From Defluviicoccus sp. (GTDB lineage: Bacteria; Pseudomonadota; Alphaproteobacteria; MPNO01): DNA of 38,273 bases. The notes beneath the pieces are model-generated. The model was not told the origin of the DNA. It ran no database searches and saw only the letters and a list, made by a program, of their open reading frames with translations. Below are positions 32,022-38,273 of this stretch, piece by piece. The position numbers were made by a program, and so were the translations under genes. The first letter of the stretch is position 1. Each line of letters opens with the position of its first letter. The DNA lies in contig JAPPGP010000018.1 of NCBI GenBank assembly GCA_028821395.1, forward strand, positions 1-38,273. Direction: 5' to 3'.

Positions 32022-33275
32022 TCAGGCGGCGGCCGGCCGCAGCTGCCGCGGCCCGATCCGGTAGATCAGCACCGAGAGGATGACGAGATTGGCGACGTTG
32101 AAGCCGACGCCGAGCAGGAAGGCGGAGATGTAGGTTCCCGTGGCGTCGAACAGCACGCCGCCGATCCAGCTGCCGAAGCCCATCGCCAGAGCCCCGAACA
32201 GAAACACCAGCCCGGTCCGCCGCCCCGCCTCGGCGACCGGCATGAGCTCGCGGATCGCCACCGCGTAGACCGGGAAGATGCCGCCATAGCCGAGGCCGAA
32301 GAGGACCGCCACGACGTATAGCGCGACCAGCCCCCCGACCGTGGTGAAGGCGGCGAGCATCACGGCCTGGACACCGCAGAACACGAACAGCGCCCGCAGC
32401 CCGCCGATATTGTCGGCCAGCAGGCCGACGAAGACCGCGCGGCTCACGAATGCCGACATCAGCATCAGCGAGAGCACCCCGGCCGCGCTGGCCGGCGCAT
32501 GGCCGAGATCGGTGACATAGGAGACGAGGTGGCCGAGCGGCAGCCCCATCGCAACGCAGCAGCCGACGATCGCGGCGCACAACCCGATCTGCAGGGAAGG
32601 CACCGTTATCGGCGAGCGGGAGCCGATCGGACCCCGCCCGTCGGACGCGGCCGTCGCGGCCGTCGCCCGGCGGGGCGATTGCGGGCTTCGCCTGAGCACC
32701 AGTGCGAGCGGAGGCAGGAAGACAAGGGCGACGGCGCCGAAGGCGAGCGCCATGATGCGCCAGCCATGGGCCTCCATCACCAGGGTGAAGATCGGCGGCC
32801 ACATGATGCCGGCCAGCGCCTGGCCGCCGGCCACCACGCCGACCGCCATCCCGCGGCGACGGATGTACCAGCGCGCGATGTTCGCCATCGCCGGGGCGGC
32901 CAGCGCGCCGGTGCCGAAGAACCCGATCATCAGCCCGTAGATCGCATAGAGCTGCCAGGCCGCGTCGAACCGGCTCAACAGGATGGCGCCGCACGGAATC
33001 ATCAGCGCGGCGACGATAGCCGGCGGCCCCATCCCGTAGCGGTCGAGCACGCGGCCCATGAAGAAGCCGCCGAACCCGGCGCCGAGGAATTGCAGCGAGA
33101 AGGCGAGCGAGGGCACCTGGCGCGGCCAGGAGAACTCGGCCGCGATCGGCTTGAGGGCGACGACGACCAGGAACATGGCGCCCGAGCCGATCAGCAAGGT
33201 CAGCACGGAGGCGACGAGCACGTAGATCTGGCCCGCCGGCTCGTCCCGGTTCGGATTTCCCTCCGCTTCGGCCAT
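32022..33275 (-). CDS. MFS transporter (monocarboxylate/OFA-type)
   Basis: A 417-residue, 12-helix major-facilitator carrier. Helix 1 (about 17-40) follows a hydrophilic tail; the A-motif region between helices 2 and 3 reads GRVLDRYG (84-91), and helix 4/5 has the ARWYIRRRGMAVGVVAGG segment typical of the OFA/MCT branch that moves small carboxylates. The central loop (about 200-225) is rich in Arg, Ser and Ala. Its stop is six bases from the dioxygenase start, so the pair is co-transcribed and the carrier likely imports the dioxygenase substrate or a precursor (inference). The ATG at 33275 follows AGGGGGACGGGT. Confidence 0.93.
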   Translation of the reverse strand: MAEAEGNPNRDEPAGQIYVLVASVLTLLIGSGAMFLVVVALKPIAAEFSWPRQVPSLAFSLQFLGAGFGGFFMGRVLDRYGMGPPAIVAALMIPCGAILLSRFDAAWQLYAIYGLMIGFFGTGALAAPAMANIARWYIRRRGMAVGVVAGGQALAGIMWPPIFTLVMEAHGWRIMALAFGAVALVFLPPLALVLRRSPQSPRRATAATAASDGRGPIGSRSPITVPSLQIGLCAAIVGCCVAMGLPLGHLVSYVTDLGHAPASAAGVLSLMLMSAFVSRAVFVGLLADNIGGLRALFVFCGVQAVMLAAFTTVGGLVALYVVAVLFGLGYGGIFPVYAVAIRELMPVAEAGRRTGLVFLFGALAMGFGSWIGGVLFDATGTYISAFLLGVGFNVANLVILSVLIYRIGPRQLRPAAA

Positions 33276-33322
33276 ACCCGTCCCCCTGCGCCGGGTAGAC
33301 TACAGGGTTTGCCCCCGCCGGG

Positions 33323-33928
33323 TCAGGCGTCCCAGGCGGCCGCCAGGGCGGGGCGGGCCTGCAGGCGTTCGTTGTAAGCCTTGAGATTGGGCATGTCGGA
33401 GAGGTCGGCGCCCCGTTTCTCCGCCATGATGCTGGCATGGCCGGTGATGGTGTCGGCGGCGGAGAACGATCCCACCAGATACTCCCGGCCCTCCAGACGC
33501 GCCTCCACCGGTCCCAGGGTGCGGTTGAGAAGGCGCAGAGCGCGGTCGGCGTGCGGCTGGCTCCGCCGTTCCGGCGGCAGCAGGAAGGTCTCAACCACGA
33601 TGGTGTTGATCGGCGGCATGATCATGCCTTCGCCGTAGTGGAGCCACTGGAGATAGGCGGCGAAATCCGGCGAGTCGGGGCCCCGCGCGAGACCGCCATC
33701 GCCGTGGCGCGCGACGAGATATTGCGCGATCGCGGTGCTCTCGGACAGGCGTATGTCGCCGTCGTCCAATGTCGGTACCCGGCCGTTCGGATTGACTGCG
33801 AGATATTCGGGCGAGCGCATCGCCTTCTCGCCGAGCTTGTAGCGCTCGAGCTCGTAGTCGAGCCCGAGCTCGTTCAACAGCCACACCGTGCGGACCGCAC
33901 GGGTATAGGGCGCGTAATAGACCTTCAT
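33323..33928 (-). CDS. Glutathione S-transferase family protein
   Basis: A 201-residue cytosolic GST with a thioredoxin-like N-domain (1-80: MKVYYAPYTRAVRTVWLLNE, NPNGRVPTL with the cis-proline Pro56, and ESTAIAQYL with the glutathione-carboxylate-binding Glu-Ser at 68-69) and an all-helical C-domain (about 90-200: FSAADTITGH with the N-capping box residues). The ATG at 33928 starts the canonical first strand; an earlier start at 33955 would add nine residues. It is 47 bases upstream of the MFS gene on the same strand. Its N-terminus lacks the SSxSxR motif of zeta-class maleylpyruvate isomerases, so a gentisate-pathway isomerase role is not supported. Confidence 0.92.
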   Translation of the reverse strand: MKVYYAPYTRAVRTVWLLNELGLDYELERYKLGEKAMRSPEYLAVNPNGRVPTLDDGDIRLSESTAIAQYLVARHGDGGLARGPDSPDFAAYLQWLHYGEGMIMPPINTIVVETFLLPPERRSQPHADRALRLLNRTLGPVEARLEGREYLVGSFSAADTITGHASIMAEKRGADLSDMPNLKAYNERLQARPALAAAWDA

Positions 33929-33954
33929 CGGAGTCCCCCACCGGATTTGCCGCA

Positions 33955-33966
33955 TCGGCGCGCCGA
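33955..33966. promoter_or_regulatory. Twelve-base palindrome in the GST/luciferase-like divergent gap
   Basis: TCGGCGCGCCGA (33955-33966) is a perfect palindrome 27 bases upstream of the GST start (33928) and about 107 bases upstream of the luciferase-like GTG. Its position in a divergent promoter region would suit an operator for both genes, but GC-rich palindromes occur often by chance in this genome. Confidence 0.25.
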
Positions 33967-34072
33967 CAGATGCCCGAAGCGTGCCTGCCGCGTCAATCCG
34001 ACCGCCCCGCTATGCCGCCCCGCGCTTTGGGCTAACATGGCCGCGGGGTTCCATTCGCTCGCGAGGTCGCCG

Positions 34073-35131
34073 GTGCGGTTCGGCATGCAGTTCTTTCCCG
34101 ATGTCCGGACGGAGGAAAAGCCGGGCGCGCAGTATTTCGCCGAGGCGCTCGACCTCGTCGGGCTGTGCGACCGCTACGGCTACGCCCATGTGCGGATCGT
34201 CGAACACTATTTCCATCACTGGGGCGGCTACAGCCCGAACCCGATCGTGTTCCTCGCCGCTGCCGCGCAGCGCTCAAGCACGGCGCGCATGGTCACCGGC
34301 GCCGTGCTGCCGGCGTTCAACAACCCGCTCAAGCTGGCCGGCGAGATCGCCATGCTGGACGCCATCTCGGGCGGGCGGATCGATGTCGGCTTCGCGCGCG
34401 CGTTCCTGCATCACGAGTACGCGCAATTCGGCGTCGACATGGAGGAGAGCGTGGCCCGCTTCGAGGAGGGCCTGGATCAGGTCCGCCGGCTCCTGGAGGC
34501 CGAGAACGTGACCTGCCGCGGGCGGTTCCACAGCTTCGAGGGCGTCACCTCGCTGCCCCGCCCGACGCAGATGCCGCGCCCGCCGATCTACATCGCGGCG
34601 GTCGGGACGCCGGCCTCGTTCGAACGCGCGGGCAGGCTCGGCCACGCGGTGATGGCGATCCCGGGCGTGGGCTCGACCCCGTCCGAGCTGATCGGGGTCT
34701 ATCGCGAGGCCTGGCGGCGGGAAGGGCATCCCGGCAAGCCCACGGTGATGCTGGCCGTCTTCATGTATTGCAGCGAGAGCCGCGACGAAGCCTTGGACAT
34801 CGCCAAGCCCCTGATCGAGCGCCATTTCGAGTCGATCGTCGACGCAACGGCGGGCTACGCCACGGGCGCGCCGCCCTCGACCTACGAGAATTACGACAGG
34901 ATGCGGGCGCGGATGGCGGCCGAGACCTTCGAGTCGCAGCTCGCGCACCACGCCGCTTTCGTCGGCACGCCGGACGACATCGTCGAGCAGTTGCACGCCT
35001 TCGACGCGGCGATGGGCGGCGTGGACCACGCCTCGATGCAGGTCAATTTCAACGACATGCCCTACGCGCTGGCGGAGCGCTCGGTGCGGCTGTTCGGCGA
35101 GAAGGTGATCCCGCGCTTCACCCCGACTTAG
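34073..35131 (+). CDS. Luciferase-like flavin-dependent monooxygenase (LLM class)
   Basis: A 352-residue TIM-barrel flavin enzyme (PF00296). It begins MRFGMQFFPDVRTEE when started at GTG 34073, which has GAGG seven bases upstream; an ATG at 34037 would add 12 residues. Marks of the family are GLCDRYGYAHVRIVEHYFHHWG, AGEIAMLDAISGGRIDVGFARAF split here to the key residues GRIDVGFARAFL (about 103-114), and the GTPDDIVEQLHAF end region. Bacterial LLM enzymes use reduced FMN to oxidise alkanes, aldehydes, sulfonates or aromatic amines; the substrate is unknown. It is divergent from the GST-MFS-dioxygenase run and its 3' end overlaps soxG by 14 bases. Confidence 0.93.
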   Translation: MRFGMQFFPDVRTEEKPGAQYFAEALDLVGLCDRYGYAHVRIVEHYFHHWGGYSPNPIVFLAAAAQRSSTARMVTGAVLPAFNNPLKLAGEIAMLDAISGGRIDVGFARAFLHHEYAQFGVDMEESVARFEEGLDQVRRLLEAENVTCRGRFHSFEGVTSLPRPTQMPRPPIYIAAVGTPASFERAGRLGHAVMAIPGVGSTPSELIGVYREAWRREGHPGKPTVMLAVFMYCSESRDEALDIAKPLIERHFESIVDATAGYATGAPPSTYENYDRMRARMAAETFESQLAHHAAFVGTPDDIVEQLHAFDAAMGGVDHASMQVNFNDMPYALAERSVRLFGEKVIPRFTPT

Positions 35132-35828
35132 CGGCAGCGGCGTGCCGCACGGCGTCGAGGCCGACGGGGATGCCCTCGAACTCCGCCATCGCATCGACCA
35201 GCACGCCCCAGGCATAGGCGGCCGAGGCGCTGTCGCCCAGCAGGTGGAAGGCGGGCACCTCGCCGAGCGCGACGCCGATCACGATCGTCGACAGGCGGGC
35301 CACCGATGTCTGGGCGACGCTCCCGGCGGGAAAGGCGCGCGCCCGGAGATCGACCGCGCAGAGCGTCGCCATGGCGTCCGCCGCATGCGCGCCGCCGAGC
35401 AGGAAGTGGAAGCTCCCGTCGCGCCGCATCGCCTTGTAGCAGCCGGGACGGGGCGCTGCGTCCAGCGCCGCCTCGAGCCGGGCGCAGAGAACGTCCCGGC
35501 CCGTCAGACTGCCCAGTATCAGGGCCTCGGTCGGCGCCAGCCGGGCGGCGAGCGCCCCGCGCGCCTGGGCATCGGCTCGGTTGTCGCGAGCGAGCCCGTC
35601 GACCCGCCTGTCCCGCAGCCAGTCCAGCGCGGCGGGGCCCTTGAAGCCGACCCGCGGCAGCGGCGAGAGATCGCACAGGCCCAGCCGCTCCAGCGCGCGC
35701 CGTTCGTCTTCCGGCCGGCCGAAATCGGACGCCACCGCGGCGCCGGCGAGCCGGCGGAACCGCGCCCCGCGCGCCGCGAGCTCGCGGTAGACGAAGCTGC
35801 GGCGGGTATAGCGGTCCGGGTCCGGCAC
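35118..35828 (-). CDS. soxG: Sarcosine oxidase gamma subunit
   Basis: A 236-residue protein with the SoxG fold: the N-terminal segment RRSFVYRELAARGARF, the LCDLSPLPRVGFKGP strand pair, the centre of folding around LGSLTGRDVLCARLEAAL and the C-terminal AGSVAQTSVARLSTIVIG region. In heterotetrameric sarcosine oxidase (SoxBDAG) the gamma subunit helps form the tetrahydrofolate-linked cavity and binds the alpha/beta core. The start is GTG 35828, overlapping the soxA TAG by one base (TAGTG), so the two are coupled. Its end overlaps the luciferase-like gene. Confidence 0.9.
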   Translation of the reverse strand: MPDPDRYTRRSFVYRELAARGARFRRLAGAAVASDFGRPEDERRALERLGLCDLSPLPRVGFKGPAALDWLRDRRVDGLARDNRADAQARGALAARLAPTEALILGSLTGRDVLCARLEAALDAAPRPGCYKAMRRDGSFHFLLGGAHAADAMATLCAVDLRARAFPAGSVAQTSVARLSTIVIGVALGEVPAFHLLGDSASAAYAWGVLVDAMAEFEGIPVGLDAVRHAAAAKSG

Positions 35829-38179
35829 TAGGCCTCCTGTCGCGCGCCTTCCGCGTCGTAGAACGGCAGCGCCGCGACCTGGGCCGTCGCCATCTCGCCG
35901 TTCGCCCGTCGGATGTCGAAGCGCGTGCCGGGCTCGCCGGTCTGCGGCGGCAGGAAGGCGAGCCCCACCACCCGGCCGAGATGGGGCGAACGCATCGCCG
36001 AGGTCACGCGGCCGGCGATCTCGCCGTCGCGGATGACCAGGCAGCATTCCTCCGGCGCGGTGGCCTCGGCATCGTCCAGCACGAACCCGACCAGCTTGCG
36101 GGCGGGGGCGTCCTGATCGCGGACCTTGAGCGCCCGGGCGCCGACGAAGAACGGCTTGTTCCGCGCGACCGCCCATTCCATGCCGGCCTCCGCCGGGGTG
36201 GTCAGACCGTCGGTGTCCTGGCCGACGATGATGTGGCCCTTCTCCAGCCGCAGCAGGCGTTGCGCCTCGACCCCGAAGGGCCCGATCCCCTCGGGTTCTC
36301 CCGCCTCCATCAGGCGGTCCCAGAGCGCCTCGCCGCAGCCGGCGGGAACGTGGATCTCATAGCCCAGCTCGCCGACGAAGCCGACCCGGAGCAGGCGGGC
36401 CGGTATCTCCGCGACGCGGGCTTCGCGCACCCCGAGATAGGGGAAGCCGTCGGGCGAGAGATCGACCTCCGGCGCGAGCCGGCCCAGTACATGGCGCGAC
36501 CGCGGGCCCGCGATATTGACGCCGCACCAGGCGGCGGTGACGTTGGCGATGTCGACATCGAGGCGCCACTGGGCGTTGTGCCACAGCATCTCCCGGTGAA
36601 CCCGGTCCGCCCCGCCGGTGGTCGCGGTGACGTAGAAATGCTCCGCGTCCAGGCGGCAGGCGACGCCGTCGTCGATGATCGCTCCGGCCCGATCGCACAT
36701 CAGCACATAGCGCACCCGACCGACCGCCTGACGGCGGTAGGTGAAGGTGTACATCCGGTCCATGAACTCGGCCGCGTCCGCACCGCGGATTTCGATCCCG
36801 CCGAGCGTCGACACGTCGATCAACCCGACCGCCTCGCGGACATGCGTCGCTTCGGCGGCGACCAGTTGCTCCCGGTCGGCCTCGGCGCCGTAGAATGCAG
36901 GCCGCATCCAGTCTCCGGCGACCATCATCCGCGCGCCGGCCTCGACATGGCGGTTATGCATCGGGGTCAACCGGACGGGCTCGAAGCTGCGCCCGGCGAG
37001 CACGCCGAGCGTCGCGCCGGTGACCGGGGGCCGGACCGTCGTGGTGTCGGTGCGCGAGGGCTCCCGGCCGGTCGCCTCGGCGGCGATGCGAAGCGCGTTG
37101 ACGGCCGAGTACCGGCCCTGCGACGGGCCCATGCCGACGGTCGAGTAGCGCTTCATCAGCTCGGCACCGGCATAGCCTTCGTCCACCGCGTCCCGCAGGT
37201 CGCGGATCTCCAGATCCTCGTCGAGATCGACGAACTCCTTGCCCCTGGGGTGGGCGAAGACCGGCCAGGAATGGTTGCGCCCGCGCCCCCGCTCGTCCGG
37301 CACGGCGGGGGCTTCCCCGGCGTCGAGACCGAGCGAGATCGCGGCCGCCCATCCTGCCTTGCGACCTTCCGCGACGACCGCGGCGAGGTCGTGGCTGCCA
37401 TTGGCCGCGCCGGCGACGAACATACCGTCCGGCACGTCGACGATGCGCAGCCCGGACGTCGCCCGGTCATAGGCGAGGCGGGCGCCGGCGTGACAGGCGA
37501 TATGGGCGGCGGGCGCGTAGCCGGCGGCCATGCAGACGAGATCGCAGGCGATGCTCTCTCCGCCCTTGCCGAACCGCCCGGCCGCGGTGATCGGCGAGAC
37601 CCGGACCGACCGGACGCGGCCGGACCGCCGGCCCTTTGTGGCTTCGGACGGCGTATGCCCGGCGATGACCCGGATCCCCCGCTCCGCCGCCGCCGCGGAC
37701 TCGCCGCCCGGGTCGGGGTGCCGGCGCAGGTCGACCACGGCGGCCACCTCCACGCCGGCCTCGCTCAGCTCGAGCGCGGCGGCATAGCCGTCCCGGCTGG
37801 CGGTCGCGACGAGCGCGCGCCGGCCCGGCCTCACCCGATACTGCCGGACCAGCCGCAGCGCCGCCGAAGTCAGCATCACCCCTGGAAGGTCGTTGTTGCG
37901 GAAAACGATCGGCTGCTCGATCGCGCCGGTCGCGACGATCGTCCGTTTGCTGCGGATCTTGTGCAGCCGCCGTCCGCTGACGACGGCGAGCCAGCTATCG
38001 GCGAACCGGCCTTCGCAGACGGCGCCGGTCATCACCTCGACGTTCTCGGCGCGCTCCACCGCCGAGACGAGGGCGCGAAGCTGGCGGTCCTGCGGCGTGC
38101 GGTCGACGCCGAAACGCGCATAGGTGAGCGCCCCGCCCGGCGCCGGCTGATCGTCGACCAGCAGCACTTCCGCCCCGGC
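35828..38179 (-). CDS. soxA: Sarcosine oxidase alpha subunit, 5' end missing (contig end)
   Basis: About 783 codons of the large alpha subunit are present; full SoxA is near 1000 residues, so roughly the first 200, with the 2Fe-2S-like SoxA domain and the first FAD/NAD motif, are cut off at the right edge. Seen here: an NAD/FAD-binding middle region (VLLVDDQPAPGGALTYARFG, TGAIEQPIVFRNNDLPGVML-like and VPDGMFVAGAANGS) and a C-terminal GcvT-like folate-binding domain (from about residue 400 of this part, with GLIDVSTLGG, GFVGELGYEIHVPAG, LRLEKGHIIVGQDTDG). The enzyme oxidises sarcosine to glycine, formaldehyde (captured as methylene-tetrahydrofolate) and H2O2. Reading frame agrees with the family up to about 38179 and then enters homopolymers. 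The stop overlaps soxG. Confidence 0.93.
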   Translation of the reverse strand, partial: AGAEVLLVDDQPAPGGALTYARFGVDRTPQDRQLRALVSAVERAENVEVMTGAVCEGRFADSWLAVVSGRRLHKIRSKRTIVATGAIEQPIVFRNNDLPGVMLTSAALRLVRQYRVRPGRRALVATASRDGYAAALELSEAGVEVAAVVDLRRHPDPGGESAAAAERGIRVIAGHTPSEATKGRRSGRVRSVRVSPITAAGRFGKGGESIACDLVCMAAGYAPAAHIACHAGARLAYDRATSGLRIVDVPDGMFVAGAANGSHDLAAVVAEGRKAGWAAAISLGLDAGEAPAVPDERGRGRNHSWPVFAHPRGKEFVDLDEDLEIRDLRDAVDEGYAGAELMKRYSTVGMGPSQGRYSAVNALRIAAEATGREPSRTDTTTVRPPVTGATLGVLAGRSFEPVRLTPMHNRHVEAGARMMVAGDWMRPAFYGAEADREQLVAAEATHVREAVGLIDVSTLGGIEIRGADAAEFMDRMYTFTYRRQAVGRVRYVLMCDRAGAIIDDGVACRLDAEHFYVTATTGGADRVHREMLWHNAQWRLDVDIANVTAAWCGVNIAGPRSRHVLGRLAPEVDLSPDGFPYLGVREARVAEIPARLLRVGFVGELGYEIHVPAGCGEALWDRLMEAGEPEGIGPFGVEAQRLLRLEKGHIIVGQDTDGLTTPAEAGMEWAVARNKPFFVGARALKVRDQDAPARKLVGFVLDDAEATAPEECCLVIRDGEIAGRVTSAMRSPHLGRVVGLAFLPPQTGEPGTRFDIRRANGEMATAQVAALPFYDAEGARQEA

Positions 38180-38273
38180 CGGGGGGCCCGCGCGGGGGGG
38201 GGGGGGGGGCGCCCGGGCCGGGCCGCCGCCCCCCCCCGCGGGGGAGGCGGGTTTTTTGTTGGTAAGCCCCCGG
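38180..38273. other. Homopolymer-rich contig end, probable sequencing artefact
   Basis: Beyond the soxA frame come a G6 run, a G16 run (38194-38209), a C9 run (38229-38237) and TTTTTT (38252-38257). A protein of this family does not read through it, and the rest of the window has no homopolymers like this. Poly-G ends are common where two-colour sequencing loses signal, so the last 94 bases should not be read as biology. Confidence 0.75.

Noticed and set aside
30955..33594. Minus-strand open frame of 879 codons across the dioxygenase, MFS gene and GST region
   Set aside because: Same strand but other frame than three recognised genes; its translation is low-complexity Arg/Ala-rich.
33323..33928. 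GST as maleylpyruvate isomerase of a gentisate pathway
   Set aside because: Placed beside a gentisate-type dioxygenase, but the zeta-class SSxSxR N-terminal motif is missing.
38194..38209. G-quadruplex from the G16 run
   Set aside because: It lies in a damaged contig end with other homopolymers, so it is more likely a sequencing artefact.
1..38273. tRNA, rRNA, CRISPR arrays, insertion sequences, attachment sites
   Set aside because: None seen by eye on either strand; a covariance-model search was not possible here and could still reveal a small RNA.

Overview
The window is GC-rich, densely packed chromosomal DNA. Every gene-free gap is shorter than about 210 bases. It most likely comes from an alphaproteobacterium. 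The best evidence is the syntenic block argH - lptM - lysA - DUF4175/TIGR02302 protein, hpt and the MJ0042 zinc-ribbon/DUF3426 protein on the opposite strand, ftsE - ftsX - YdcF - plsC, an arrangement I recognise from Rhodospirillales-like genomes. No tRNA, rRNA, CRISPR array, transposase or phage gene was seen. The right end (about 38180-38273) is homopolymer-rich and looks like a damaged contig end.

Layout. (1) 1-4202: the 3' end of an unknown gene, a 26-residue lipoprotein, a Nudix hydrolase, a HIG1-type two-helix protein, then an overlapping operon etfB-etfA-hbd for electron transfer from acyl-CoA dehydrogenases and 3-hydroxyacyl-CoA oxidation. (2) 4215-5371: a two-subunit LigAB-type extradiol dioxygenase with its own candidate promoter, sharing a CTAG stop with a convergent thioredoxin-like lipid-side protein gene. 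(3) 5368-16481: the conserved housekeeping block (arginine and lysine biosynthesis, LPS translocon maturation, purine salvage, FtsEX, envelope lipid enzymes). (4) 16496-22659, minus strand: an ACMSD-like amidohydrolase and an RND efflux operon whose periplasmic adaptor carries four EF-hand loops in two duplicated modules. (5) 22801-26961: a His-rich LVIVD beta-propeller and a MetE-like zinc methyltransferase, divergent from a thiamine-diphosphate enzyme, then a small exported cysteine pair protein. (6) 27167-33928, minus strand: an aromatic-compound block with HsaA/HpaB-type flavin monooxygenase, FMN split-barrel protein, PhzF, LysR regulator, gentisate 1,2-dioxygenase, MFS carrier and a glutathione transferase; a luciferase-like monooxygenase diverges from it. 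(7) 35118-38179: soxG and the 3' part of soxA of heterotetrameric sarcosine oxidase.

How it works together. The accessory half reads as a catabolic genome: two ring-cleavage systems (extradiol LigAB, gentisate dioxygenase), a decarboxylase-type amidohydrolase, flavin oxygenases, a sarcosine (methylamine/glycine-betaine) oxidase, and ETF/3-hydroxyacyl-CoA dehydrogenase to feed products to central metabolism. The most unusual item is the EF-hand/RND-adaptor fusion; the next is the propeller plus MetE-like plus ThDP-enzyme cluster, whose substrate is unknown.
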